In this document: positions 1 to 8,766 of the stretch, in pieces
Numbering within the stretch: the stretch's first letter is position 1
Layout of the letters: every line of letters begins with the position of its first letter
Virus record (IMG/VR): IMGVR_UViG_3300046507_000896
Coordinates: 1 to 43,137 of that record
Reading direction: 5' to 3' (one strand)
DNA from: a virus
DNA length: 43,137 nucleotides
Notes under the pieces: generated by a model
What the model saw: only the letters and a program-made list of their open reading frames with translations
What the model was told of the DNA's origin: nothing
The model's database searches: none
Translations under genes and position numbers: made by a program

Positions 1-771
1 CTACCAGTTCATAATTGCCAGCTCACCGGTGACCGCAGCTTTCCCCTGCCTTGGATTCGCGGTGCTGTAGCGGATATCCATCATCTCCAGACGGAACCCA
101 TCGAACACACGGCGCACGTCTGGATGATCGTTGATGCTGATCATCACCTTGCCCTGGCACTTCCGCATGAAGTCGGCCATTCGCTCGTACTCCTCAAAGC
201 CGAAGTCCTCCCCATAGCCCTGGGTCTTCCAATACGGAGGGTCCATATAGTGGAACGTGTGGGGTCGGTCATATTTCTCCGCACACTTGAGCCATGGAAG
301 ATTTTCGACGTACGTCCCAGAAAGGCGTTGCCAGGCTTCTGACAGGTTCTCCTCGATCCGCAACAAGTTGATGGGTCGGCCGGTGGTAGCTGTACCGAAG
401 GTTTGTCCGGTTGCCTTGGCGCCGAAAGCATGGTGCTGAAGATAGAAGAACCGTGCAGCCCTCTGGATATCCGTCAGGGTTTGCGGCACCGCCATTTTTT
501 GCCACTCAAAGATCTGCCGCGAGCTGAGTGCCCATTTGAACTGGCGTACGAACTCCTCGAGATGGTGCTGAACGACACGGTATAGGTTCACCAGGTCGCC
601 ATTGAGGTCGTTTAGGACCTCCACTCGGGCAGGCTGGTCGCGCTTGAAGTAAAGCGCGGCGCCGCCGGCAAACACTTCCACATAGCATTCGTGATCAGGG
701 AAAAGCGCCAGCAGGCGCTTGGAAAGTCGCCGTTTACCGCCCATCCATGGAACGATTGGATTCGCCATCAT
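1..771 (-). CDS. dam: Dam-type DNA adenine N6-methyltransferase (D12 class)
   Basis: 256-aa protein that should transfer methyl groups from S-adenosylmethionine to adenine N6 in a short DNA site, often GATC in this family. The N-terminus has the D12 signature around NPIVPWMGGKRRL (residues 4-16). An AdoMet-binding FAGGAA motif follows at about residue 35, and the catalytic DPPY lies in HYMDPPYWKTQGYG near residue 175. The length is typical and the stop codon is the first three bases of the window, so the gene is complete. An AAGGAG ribosome site lies just upstream of tandem ATG codons; either could be the start. Phage enzymes of this type often protect phage DNA from host restriction or alter regulation. 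The target sequence cannot be read from the protein. Confidence 0.9.
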   Translation of the reverse strand: MMANPIVPWMGGKRRLSKRLLALFPDHECYVEVFAGGAALYFKRDQPARVEVLNDLNGDLVNLYRVVQHHLEEFVRQFKWALSSRQIFEWQKMAVPQTLTDIQRAARFFYLQHHAFGAKATGQTFGTATTGRPINLLRIEENLSEAWQRLSGTYVENLPWLKCAEKYDRPHTFHYMDPPYWKTQGYGEDFGFEEYERMADFMRKCQGKVMISINDHPDVRRVFDGFRLEMMDIRYSTANPRQGKAAVTGELAIMNW

Positions 772-814
772 TGCACTCCTTTGCGTTTACGCGCCCTTCC
801 TGGACGCGAAATGT

Positions 815-836
815 CCGAAACGGTGACCCGTTTCGG
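815..836. other. Perfect 9-bp inverted repeat between two leftward genes
   Basis: CCGAAACGG, a TGAC loop, then CCGTTTCGG form a perfect stem-loop in the short gap between the zinc-ribbon gene and dam. No clear T-run follows on either strand, so it is not a standard intrinsic terminator. It may be an RNA processing or stabilising hairpin, or a protein-binding site. Confidence 0.5.
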
Positions 837-865
837 TGTAATTCCTTGGCTCGTGATTACTCGAC

Positions 866-1582
866 CTAAGTAGCGGCATCCACCTGATTGCCCAAACTCT
901 CTGCCAACTCGGCCTGACGAGCTTCCTCTTGGCGAAGCGCCTCAAGCCGCTGCTGATGCTGCTGGATTTGTCGCCAGCGCGAGATATGACGATCGGTCGC
1001 GTGGTCGTACTCAGCAGCAGACACCTTTTGTTGCGGGAAGTCCTGAATGCTGTCCCAGGCCGCCGGGTCGAGCCGAAGCACGTCGCGATGCAGTGCATAA
1101 CGCAGCTGGTCAGCCATGATTGATTGCACTGCAGCGGGCAACTCGCCGGGCTCCGCATCTGGAGCAAAGCCAATCAGCTGCATTGCCGCGTCGAGGGCGG
1201 CCGCCTTCTCCATCAGTGGGGTATGGACATCCTGTAGCGCGCGGCAGTTGCTGACCGATTGATCCACCATTGAGCGCAGCGACAGACACTCGCCCTTTGT
1301 GCGCTCCGCCTGGTCCTGCTTTGCACAAAGCAGGCCGACCATCGCCTCATAGATATGAACCGACGCCTTGCTCGGCTTTTGAGCCTTGGTTGATGTGCAG
1401 GCAGGACATGCGCCCCCCTGGCGCTGAGACATTGGGCCAAACCAACCACAACGGCAGGAACAGAGCTGCTGACCGGCCAGTGGAATAGGTTTGAGGTTCG
1501 CGATTGGTTCGGGCTCGCCGGGCCTGATGCGATCAGGGTCTTGAAACGGCGGCGTTATGGATTCTGGAGGTTTTCCAGGCAT
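866..1582 (-). CDS. Phage protein with N-terminal zinc-ribbon-like cysteines
   Basis: 238-aa protein of unknown role. The first ~40 residues are proline-rich. They are followed by CSCRCG and, about 16 residues later, CPAC, a four-cysteine arrangement that could bind zinc. The rest is helical, and the last ~45 residues are rich in Q, R, E and A, consistent with a coiled coil. I chose the ATG (MPGKPP) over a GTG three codons upstream because AGGTG lies at usual distance before it. It is the last gene before dam in the leftward virion operon. A virion-associated or late accessory protein is possible, but no family is recognised. Confidence 0.65.
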   Translation of the reverse strand: MPGKPPESITPPFQDPDRIRPGEPEPIANLKPIPLAGQQLCSCRCGWFGPMSQRQGGACPACTSTKAQKPSKASVHIYEAMVGLLCAKQDQAERTKGECLSLRSMVDQSVSNCRALQDVHTPLMEKAAALDAAMQLIGFAPDAEPGELPAAVQSIMADQLRYALHRDVLRLDPAAWDSIQDFPQQKVSAAEYDHATDRHISRWRQIQQHQQRLEALRQEEARQAELAESLGNQVDAAT

Positions 1583-1664
1583 ATTAAGCACCTGCGGTAT
1601 AGGGCCTCACGGCCGGATTGTCAGGCAAGAGTGCCCCCCGAAACAGGCAGGCCACTCGGTTCAA

Positions 1665-4600
1665 TCAACTGGCAAGCTTCTCCTTTTCCTGGGTCAGCGT
1701 GGCCAGCTCTTTGTCTTTCTGCGCCGAACTCTTGCCGCTGAGGCGCACGGCCGCCATTTTGGCGTTTATCGCCTGGGTCGATGACTTCGCGCCAGTAGAG
1801 GCCAGCGGCTTGGCGGTTTCTCCTGACTTCAGCCAGGCCTTAAATTCTGGCATTTTCATCTCGGTTACATCGCCTACGTTCCAGCCTTTGTCAAAGTTCG
1901 ACTTGTAGGCCCTCACGGCAGCAGCCTGGTTTGTGTAGCCAATCATGACCTTGTGCTCGTCAAACTTCCCAGAGGCCTGGTCCTTCTGGTCCACCACGAA
2001 CACGCGCTGGCTGTATGGCTCAGGCCCCACATACACATCGACCTGGTCACCGTCGGCACCTGTGGTTCTTTTAATGTAACCGTAGTGATCTGACATTGAA
2101 TGCGACCACTCATTGCCGTCCTTGTCGACGCCTTTGCGCTCCGAACCGCGGGGGTTCTCGATCGCAATATTCAGCCCTTGCAGGTTGATATGGCCTTTCC
2201 GGTAGTTACCCGCCTCTTTCTGGGCGGTGCTGGGTTCCGGGAGATCATTGTCGGGAGAGGTTGCTGCGTCACGCGCAGCAATATCCAAGGCTTCCGCCGG
2301 CGGCAAACTCGCGCGATCGGATTTAGAAGAAGGCAGCAGATCAGTCGGCTGTGTATCTTCCTTGTCACCATACTGGTCCGCCTGGTCCTCATGAAGCTTC
2401 TGGGCGTAGTCGTCGGCGCTTTGTACATCCTTGAAGACCCCCAGGTGCTTACCGGTTCGCTCATACGCCCTGATCGCCTCACCATCAGACATGATCCTGC
2501 CGTCATCGCTGACGGTCGGAATTAGAACCTCCTTACCGTCAACTCCGATCGACATAGAGCGCACAGTGCTAATAGAGCCATCCGCATCGCGCACCGTTGG
2601 CCTAGTGTTCAAGTCGATGTTGCCGGCGGTGATCAGGCCACCTGTGCCAGATCCGGGCAAGCCAGTATCGTCAGCCTGCCGTTCTTGCTCTTGCGCCTGT
2701 AAGCCCTGATTGGGCAGCACTTCAGTTCCTCCTGACGGCTCCGGCTTCGGATCGGCAGATTGCAATGCTGGCAGCACGGGCTGCACGTCGGCGGCAGGCC
2801 TTTGCACAGGCTCAGTCGCCTCGGAGTTGTCCTCGTCACCTCCGCCGGCTTGTAAGGCCTGGATGTAAGGAGAAAACCTCGCGGCCAGAGCCCGGGCGGA
2901 TGCAGCGGACGCCCCAGTATTTGGGTTCTCTGCGAGACGAATCAGTGCGTTTCGCACTGGCGCGCTCTCGTAAAGTCGTGCAAACCCACCGATCGAACCA
3001 GCGATAGGGATCGCCTTGAGACCGGCAGCGGACGCAGCGGCAAAACCTCCGATGCTGTAGTTTTGCTGCCCTGTATTGGTCATGACGCCAGCCTGGCCCG
3101 CACGCCGAGTCGCATCTAAAACCTGCCGCAACCCTTCAAGCTGCCGACGGTCAGCATCCCTGAAAAAGATGTTGGCCTGAGCCGGCATCTTGTTCATGTT
3201 ATTGATGAATCGATCGGGAGACAGTCCGTCAGCGCCCTGCGAGTTTCTGAGAAGTCTCTGGATAATGGTTGCCCGCGCTGCCTGCCGGCCTTCCGTGTCG
3301 AGGCTCTGGAAAAGGTTCCTAACCTCGCTTGGCTTGCGACTGAACAACAAGCTCTCGGCCAGTTCCGGGGTGACATCTCCGCGATCAAGCACAGACTTCA
3401 TGCGGGACTTGCTGACTTTCCCGGCCTCCTCGCCATAAATCGCATTTGCCTGGCGAAGCTTGAGCACGTCTTGCGCAGGTAGGTTCGCCCGCGCAACATC
3501 ATTCATATCGTCGTATAACGACGATTGCAATCGTGTCAGCAATGCCTTAGCCCTTGTCGGCAACTGGCTTCTCGCGGCGCCGTCGAAGGACTTAACGATG
3601 TCTCGCAACGCTGTGCGGTTCTCCCGGAGTGAGGAGTATGTTTGCGGTGCCGCGTTCAGCGTTTGCATGAACTGCTGGATTTCGCTCGCCGCCTCCGGGC
3701 TTCCTACAATCCCCGGCCGGTTTAGCTCGGCAAGAGCGTCATCCGCGGCTTGGGTCGTTCTGGCATACGGCACAACTCCTACCTTATCCAGCTCAGCCTC
3801 GTACCTGCCAATCCTGTTACCAGCACCTTTACGGCGGCGTCCCACCCTTGCCTGAAGGCTTTCCATGATCTGATCAGCCTGGGGCGGCGGGTATTGATTA
3901 TTGAGATCCTCAACCGCGGCTATCCGTGCCTCTCGCTGCGCTTGCCGGGCACCAGCCGTACCTGCGAATGGAATTCGCTCACCGGCTACCTGCGCGCTGC
4001 GCGACATGAATGTTTCAGGCGGAAATACATCGGAAGTCATCAATGGGATGTTGGTCTGCTCGGCAGCTCGAACAAGTTGAGCGTTTTCGCCCTGGGCAGG
4101 ATTTCGCATTGCCCTGACTGCACGCTTGCCGGCGTCCACAACACCGCCCGCGGCACTCGCTACAAACGGGGTTGCCGCGCCGAGCGCGCCAGCAATTGCA
4201 ATATCACCGCCGTCAAAATTACCACCTGCATTTTCTTGCAGGCCCTCGAGCCCCGCCTGTGTAGCAGCAGAACCCGCCCCCAACACAACCGCTTGACGGG
4301 CGAGACCACCGCCAGCCAATGTTGCTACACGGCCTGCTGGGGTGAATGCAGCGCCAATGCCTACCGCTTGCGCGACATCAAGCCCAGTTAGACCTGGCTT
4401 GTTGATGACCGCTTGAACACCGGTCTTGTTGTTCGCCGCGATCAGGTTTCCCTTTTCATCCTGAGAAATACCGATGTAGGGAGAGCTGGAGCGCAGCATT
4501 TTTGCAATTTCGCCCGGATCGGTTGTGGTCGGCAGCGCTGCAAACAGCGCTGCCTGCTGTCCAGCTGGGATATCGAGCCCTTTGAACAGTCCAGAGTTCT

Positions 4601-4823
4601 GCAACTCCGGCAATTCTTTGGTGGCGCGCGTCTGACGTTCAGACCCCGTGAACATCTCCTTCACACCCTGGATAAAGCCGCGCTCCCGGGGCTCTTCCTT
4701 GTCTGCGAGCGGTGCAGCCTCCCAAGCCGGCCTTGTAGAGGCGGTTTCCGGTTTTGCGACATTGCCGGCACCCGTTGCGCCGGCACCCGCGTCATAGAGC
4801 GGGGCATCTTCCCAAGCGGCCAT
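1665..4823 (-). CDS. Large internal virion / ejection protein with pyrophosphatase-like polyvalent domain
   Basis: 1052-aa protein. The first ~240 residues hold short WE-AAPL repeats and Gly/Ala-rich hydrophobic segments. Residues ~240-640 are helical and charged. A Pro/Gln-rich linker leads to a small domain near residues 740-830 ([14 protein letters not shown] through [18 protein letters not shown]), a type I associate with phage internal virion proteins. A C-terminal domain follows ([39 protein letters not shown]), resembling the inorganic-pyrophosphatase-like domain of phage 'polyvalent' proteins. Its start codon overlaps the stop of the upstream gene by one base, so it lies in the virion operon. 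Inference: it is packaged and ejected into the cell, its C-terminal domain acting early in infection. Size and place resemble podovirus ejection proteins. The pyrophosphatase assignment is from motif memory. Confidence 0.75.
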   Translation of the reverse strand: MAAWEDAPLYDAGAGATGAGNVAKPETASTRPAWEAAPLADKEEPRERGFIQGVKEMFTGSERQTRATKELPELQNSGLFKGLDIPAGQQAALFAALPTTTDPGEIAKMLRSSSPYIGISQDEKGNLIAANNKTGVQAVINKPGLTGLDVAQAVGIGAAFTPAGRVATLAGGGLARQAVVLGAGSAATQAGLEGLQENAGGNFDGGDIAIAGALGAATPFVASAAGGVVDAGKRAVRAMRNPAQGENAQLVRAAEQTNIPLMTSDVFPPETFMSRSAQVAGERIPFAGTAGARQAQREARIAAVEDLNNQYPPPQADQIMESLQARVGRRRKGAGNRIGRYEAELDKVGVVPYARTTQAADDALAELNRPGIVGSPEAASEIQQFMQTLNAAPQTYSSLRENRTALRDIVKSFDGAARSQLPTRAKALLTRLQSSLYDDMNDVARANLPAQDVLKLRQANAIYGEEAGKVSKSRMKSVLDRGDVTPELAESLLFSRKPSEVRNLFQSLDTEGRQAARATIIQRLLRNSQGADGLSPDRFINNMNKMPAQANIFFRDADRRQLEGLRQVLDATRRAGQAGVMTNTGQQNYSIGGFAAASAAGLKAIPIAGSIGGFARLYESAPVRNALIRLAENPNTGASAASARALAARFSPYIQALQAGGGDEDNSEATEPVQRPAADVQPVLPALQSADPKPEPSGGTEVLPNQGLQAQEQERQADDTGLPGSGTGGLITAGNIDLNTRPTVRDADGSISTVRSMSIGVDGKEVLIPTVSDDGRIMSDGEAIRAYERTGKHLGVFKDVQSADDYAQKLHEDQADQYGDKEDTQPTDLLPSSKSDRASLPPAEALDIAARDAATSPDNDLPEPSTAQKEAGNYRKGHINLQGLNIAIENPRGSERKGVDKDGNEWSHSMSDHYGYIKRTTGADGDQVDVYVGPEPYSQRVFVVDQKDQASGKFDEHKVMIGYTNQAAAVRAYKSNFDKGWNVGDVTEMKMPEFKAWLKSGETAKPLASTGAKSSTQAINAKMAAVRLSGKSSAQKDKELATLTQEKEKLAS

Positions 4824-6412
4824 TATGGTTTCACCCTTTGTTTTCCATTCGGATCGATGAACACCGTGCCAGACGGCAAGCGGTTGTAGTCATCGTCAGT
4901 CGCGATGCTCGGCGCAGCGGCACTCTGCTGCCGGGCCGGCGCAGTTGCCTGCGGCAATTGCAAGCCCCGCTGCTGAGCCGAACCCGCCTGCGGAATTACG
5001 GTACCGATGTCCAAGGGTTCAGCGCGGGCGTTTTGGCGGCGCTGCTGGATCATGTTCGTCTTGAGCTGAATAGCCTTTTCGTTCAGGGACGATATCTCGT
5101 CAAGGCGCTGCTGGACCAGTTTCGGATCGTTGAGGTTTGTAACCAGCTCGTTCCAGGCACGCTGGGCATCCCCATCGGTTTGCACGCCCGCATTCAGACG
5201 CAAGCTGTCATTTCGCAGTCGCTCGAGAGTTGCGTTCAGCGAGCCATAGTTGCGCGACTCCTCGGTGCTGGTACCGGTCGAGTTGCGCACTTCGGATACC
5301 CTGTTGGCAATCGGGCCAAGATTGAGCTTCCCGTCAGAGATCTGCTTGCTGATGCGGCTGAGTGACTGGTTCATCGTTTGAGCGTTGGCGATGGCGTCTA
5401 GATCGCCGTCCTCGGCTTTCTGGATTGGAGCGGCCAGTGGTTTACTTGATGCATCCACAGGCGCCAAACCCATCTGCTGGCCGTACCGCAAAGCCGCATG
5501 ACGGTTTTCAGGAGTATTGAAAGCACCGTTGAGGAGCTTGTAACCAGACACGCGATCGACCAGTTTTTCGATCGGGACCTCCAACACATCCTCATCACCG
5601 TCGGTTGTGGTCCCGCGATTCTTGGTCATCGGTGCATTGTATTTCTGGCCATCCTCACCAGTTACTTCAAGCTCGAAAACAACAGTGCCCTTGGTTTGCC
5701 CAGGAAGCACCTGCACGATTTTCTTTTGGCCACCACCACCCTTCTGGATATCCGGGCCGAACACACGATTGACCGCGTCCAGGGCCTCCGGCGCATTTGA
5801 GTTCAGGTCGCCCGCAAATACACGCCCAGCGGTATCAACGTCACTTTTCATTTGTGGAGAAAGGACGTGTCGGGGGTCCATCCACGGGTTGCGCTTGAAC
5901 ACTTGCAGGTCGCTTTCGTCGAGGTCACCACCCGCCGCGATCTTCGCGTACGCGGACTTTGCGATTAAGGCGTCCTGTTTCTGCTGTTGCGCTTTGTCTT
6001 GCTGGTCGATTCGCCGGCTGAACTGCTGTTGTTGCATGTCGAAGCGCTGATCTTCCCGCTGCATGCGTGCTGCTGCTTGCTGCTGACCCGCCGCCTGGAG
6101 ACCATAGGACGCCTGAAACTGCCGATCTTGGCGTGAAGCGTTATCGGCATCACGCTGCCGAAGGTATTGGCGCTGGTCCTGTGTGTCAGCATAATTTCGT
6201 TGATCCGTCTCCCGACGGTATGCGAGATCATCCTTTCGCAGCCCCATCTCCTGCTGCTGGATTTCTCGGCCATATTGCCGATCCTCGGCGTGTTGGGCGA
6301 GCTGGGCGCGCTGAATTTCTTTCTGATCCTTCTGCGCGAGCAGGTTGGTCACCAGGCCAAAGCCTTGGGCGAAACCATCCATTCCGCCACGGGTATCTAA
6401 TCCGCCTGCCAT
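4823..6412 (-). CDS. Gln-rich coiled-coil internal virion protein
   Basis: 529-aa protein. Residues ~25-155 are extremely rich in Q, R, D and E with heptad-like spacing and read as a long coiled coil. The rest is mixed, with a segment around [19 protein letters not shown] that may be a small beta domain. The C-terminus ([25 protein letters not shown]) resembles a short motif common at the ends of phage internal virion proteins. It is translationally coupled to the 1052-aa gene (TAATG). Known podoviruses carry two or three internal proteins that form the DNA-ejection channel, and this gene has the position and composition for that role. No enzymatic motif is visible. Confidence 0.65.
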   Translation of the reverse strand: MAGGLDTRGGMDGFAQGFGLVTNLLAQKDQKEIQRAQLAQHAEDRQYGREIQQQEMGLRKDDLAYRRETDQRNYADTQDQRQYLRQRDADNASRQDRQFQASYGLQAAGQQQAAARMQREDQRFDMQQQQFSRRIDQQDKAQQQKQDALIAKSAYAKIAAGGDLDESDLQVFKRNPWMDPRHVLSPQMKSDVDTAGRVFAGDLNSNAPEALDAVNRVFGPDIQKGGGGQKKIVQVLPGQTKGTVVFELEVTGEDGQKYNAPMTKNRGTTTDGDEDVLEVPIEKLVDRVSGYKLLNGAFNTPENRHAALRYGQQMGLAPVDASSKPLAAPIQKAEDGDLDAIANAQTMNQSLSRISKQISDGKLNLGPIANRVSEVRNSTGTSTEESRNYGSLNATLERLRNDSLRLNAGVQTDGDAQRAWNELVTNLNDPKLVQQRLDEISSLNEKAIQLKTNMIQQRRQNARAEPLDIGTVIPQAGSAQQRGLQLPQATAPARQQSAAAPSIATDDDYNRLPSGTVFIDPNGKQRVKP

Positions 6413-6530
6413 TTGTTGTCTCCCGACAATAATTTCTGAGGTGCCGCGTAGATAATTCGTCTGTGCGGAAATAATTGCATAAGCTGCATGAGTTCAGGCC
6501 AAAAAGATGGCCCAAAAGGGGAACACCTTC

Positions 6531-6944
6531 ATGAAATGGATGCATGCTTTGTTGGGGGCTACGGCCCTCATCTCCTGCCAGGCTTTTGCCGACAGTTGCT
6601 GGATTATCACGGACCTGAAGGGGAAAGCAGCCTTCGCCAGCGACAACTACTCAGTGACCGATGACAAGATCGGCAACACCGTGTTTTGGTTGAACATCAG
6701 CGAGCACAGCCCCTCGATCGCCGTGAACGGCGCCAAGGCTTCTTACGCAGGCGGCGAACTGATGAAAATCAACGAAAGCACGCTCCTTTATGCGTACCCG
6801 AACGACCAAGCGGTAATTGAAACTTGGTCGATCGACGCCAACGCTGGCAAGGCGTACATGACGCAAGCAAGGTCCGGTGCTGGATCGCGAAATAAGGCAT
6901 CTTTTTACATCGGGAATGCAAAGACTGGCTGTGCAGCTACATAA
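6531..6944 (+). CDS. Secreted small protein (candidate moron)
   Basis: 137-aa protein with a clear Sec signal peptide, MKWMHALLGATALISCQAFA, probably cut after AFA, giving a mature domain of about 117 residues with Cys in DSCW and near the C-terminus (KTGCAAT) that could form a disulfide. I chose the ATG preceded by GGGGA; an in-frame ATG eight codons earlier has no ribosome site. It is the only plus-strand gene in the first 36 kb, placed against the flow of the virion operon. Its 3' end overlaps the converging gene by 8 bp. That arrangement suggests an independently expressed lysogenic-conversion gene acting in the periplasm or outside the cell. Family and function are unknown. Confidence 0.75.
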   Translation: MKWMHALLGATALISCQAFADSCWIITDLKGKAAFASDNYSVTDDKIGNTVFWLNISEHSPSIAVNGAKASYAGGELMKINESTLLYAYPNDQAVIETWSIDANAGKAYMTQARSGAGSRNKASFYIGNAKTGCAAT

Positions 6945-7185
6945 ATGAGCCGGCGATGTACCCTACGCCCGCGCCGATCGCAGTGCCAATTGGGCCAAAC
7001 GCAGACCCCACCATTGCACCGGTGGTTGCCATGCCTACTTGGCTAGATTGCTTGTTAGCCTTCGCCTGCTGATTCATCTGGTCCTCGGCCAGCTTTGCCT
7101 GTTGCTGCTGTTGTGACAGCTGGGAGAGGCCTTGCATCGCCTCACCCTGCATTTCTTGCTTCAGTCCAACCAATCCGTATGCCAT
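6937..7185 (-). CDS. Small virion protein with Gly-rich hydrophobic C-terminus
   Basis: 82-aa protein. The first half is a Gln/Lys-rich helix (LSQLSQQQQQAKLAEDQMNQ). The last ~30 residues, GAMVGSAFGPIGTAIGAGVGYIAGSF, form a glycine-zipper-like hydrophobic helix that could insert in a membrane. It sits five bases after the next upstream gene in the virion operon. A role in the ejection apparatus is an inference from position and membrane-active composition. A holin is less likely because the lysis genes lie 17 kb away. Confidence 0.65.
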   Translation of the reverse strand: MAYGLVGLKQEMQGEAMQGLSQLSQQQQQAKLAEDQMNQQAKANKQSSQVGMATTGAMVGSAFGPIGTAIGAGVGYIAGSFM

Positions 7186-7189
7186 AGCC

Positions 7190-7606
7190 TTACCCTCCCT
7201 GCTTCAGGCCGCTGAGGCCCATGCCGCCAGCCATGATTTGCTCCTGCAGGTCACGCGCGGAGATTCGCGCGTTATTGCTCGCATCCACTGAAGCCGAGGC
7301 TCGACCAAGCTGCATTTTCCGGTCTTGCGCGGCCTGTTGGGTAGGTGACAGGACGAGGCCCATCCCCTGCTGCTGTAGCTGGAGCCCTTGATTCGCGCTA
7401 TCGAAAGATTTGTTCACCGACTCGGTGGCGGTCGCTGCTTGTTCGCCGGCAAAAGAATCGCTGGTTGCGATGTTCGCCAGCTTGTCGACGTATGGCTGAA
7501 AGCGCGCCTTCCAGTCGTCCCATTGAGCTCGGCTGAGCTGCCCAAGAACATTGGAGGCTCCTTGTTTGCCGGCAAACGCGGCGCTCGGATCAACGTAGTA
7601 GGTCAT
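7190..7606 (-). CDS. Small Ala/Gln-rich virion protein
   Basis: 138-aa protein starting MTYYVDPSAAFAGKQGA. It is predominantly helical, with Q- and A-rich stretches and no cysteines or membrane segment. The start codon shares one base with the upstream stop, which supports translational coupling and the start choice. With its two neighbours it forms a trio of small, low-complexity proteins between the tail and the ejection proteins. No family is recognised; a minor structural protein is the simplest reading. Confidence 0.65.
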   Translation of the reverse strand: MTYYVDPSAAFAGKQGASNVLGQLSRAQWDDWKARFQPYVDKLANIATSDSFAGEQAATATESVNKSFDSANQGLQLQQQGMGLVLSPTQQAAQDRKMQLGRASASVDASNNARISARDLQEQIMAGGMGLSGLKQGG

Positions 7607-8295
7607 TATGCGTAGCCCGCGAAGTTGGCACCGCCTGCGACATTGTCATAAAGCTTGCCGCTGGTACCTGATGGATTGAGAACGGTGGAATTGGCCGCGG
7701 TTGTCCTTGCTGGAGCCATATTGTTGAGACCGTAGGAGACTCCACCTGCGACAGCACCAAGCGCCGTGCCAGCGAGTTGTAGGTTCGCTGACTTACGGTT
7801 GAAGTTGGTGAAGGCCGCCCCTTGGGCATCCTGAGCCGCCTGGCTTGCAACGGTGTTCAGGCCGGCCTGTGCCTGGGATGATTGTCCCTGACCAATTGCT
7901 GCGACATTGCTGAGCCCGGCGATTTTTTGGCTTTTTTGTTCAAACTGCGCGCGCGCCATAGTGTCGCCGCCGGCCGTCCCTACACTTGTTGCCAGATCGC
8001 CCTGGGCAGAGGTGAAGCGACCACTATTCGGATTCAGCCCATATTGCTGGGTGACACCCTGGTTCAGTTGCTCCATTCCGGAGCTGAGCGCCTTTTGCGT
8101 CCCGGCGTTGGTCTTGCCGCGGACGTACGCCATGCTCCCTTCGGAATCCATGTCGTCAACACGCTTCATGTACGCATTTTCAACCGGAGCCAGGCGCTCC
8201 TGGGCATAGTTCCACTTTTCAGCCGCCACTTGCGCGGCATACTTTTGCTCCGGCGTATCCTGGATTGAGTTATCGGTCTTGCTTCCGCCGCTCAT
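7606..8295 (-). CDS. Virion protein, helical N-terminus and Gly/Ala-rich C-terminus
   Basis: 229-aa protein. Residues ~15-60 are a charged helix (EQKYAAQVAAEKWNYAQERL). The middle is Gln/Ser/Ala-rich. A short hydrophobic segment, LAGTALGAVAGGVSYGLNNM, lies near residue 175. The composition matches the other putative internal proteins. The start ATG overlaps the preceding stop by four bases, giving tight coupling. An internal or ejection protein is inferred from order and composition only. Confidence 0.65.
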   Translation of the reverse strand: MSGGSKTDNSIQDTPEQKYAAQVAAEKWNYAQERLAPVENAYMKRVDDMDSEGSMAYVRGKTNAGTQKALSSGMEQLNQGVTQQYGLNPNSGRFTSAQGDLATSVGTAGGDTMARAQFEQKSQKIAGLSNVAAIGQGQSSQAQAGLNTVASQAAQDAQGAAFTNFNRKSANLQLAGTALGAVAGGVSYGLNNMAPARTTAANSTVLNPSGTSGKLYDNVAGGANFAGYA

Positions 8296-8756
8296 AATTC
8301 GCCTCGCTTGATCAGGTCTTGGTTGTAGGCAGAAAAGGTCTCATCGTGAAAGTGTCGGCGAATGCTGGCAGATACTTCTGCCATCCAGGCGGTACCTCCA
8401 ATCAGGTACGCACACTGCACCACCAGGCCGGTAAGCTGGTCCCTGAGGACAAAAGCCAGGCTGCGTCCATGATGGTCGCCGTCCAACTCAAGCGTGACAC
8501 TGTCGCGCCAATCTTGAAGCGCAGCCGCCATCAACGGGCGAACAAAATTCTCAAAATGGCGGTAAAACGGGTTGATCGGCAGCTCGATAAGTGCCAGCCA
8601 GAAGGCATGGTAAATGTCGTTCGTGGTGAGAGCTTTGTCACCGTCGACGATGTCGTCGAGCGTCTGCGATATCGCGAAAAGCGTTTCGCAAAACGTAATG
8701 GCGTTAGGGTCACCCTTAAGAACCCGGGCAAGTAGCTGCTCTTGTGTTTCACTCAT
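8292..8756 (-). CDS. Conserved-looking phage protein of unknown function
   Basis: 154-aa soluble protein (MSETQEQLLARVLKGDPN...). It is rich in aromatic residues and histidine, with no membrane segment or recognisable catalytic motif. An acidic TLDDIVDGDKAL and a LIGGTAWMAEVS stretch stand out. It lies ten bases downstream of the tailspike stop and overlaps the next virion gene by four bases. An assembly factor or minor structural protein is possible; the sequence alone does not say. Confidence 0.6.
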   Translation of the reverse strand: MSETQEQLLARVLKGDPNAITFCETLFAISQTLDDIVDGDKALTTNDIYHAFWLALIELPINPFYRHFENFVRPLMAAALQDWRDSVTLELDGDHHGRSLAFVLRDQLTGLVVQCAYLIGGTAWMAEVSASIRRHFHDETFSAYNQDLIKRGEL

Positions 8757-8766
8757 CGATTAGCCC

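Noticed and set aside
3750-4391. 213-codon plus-strand frame opposite the large virion protein
   Set aside because: Antisense shadow in GC-rich DNA; no ribosome site and no protein-like pattern.
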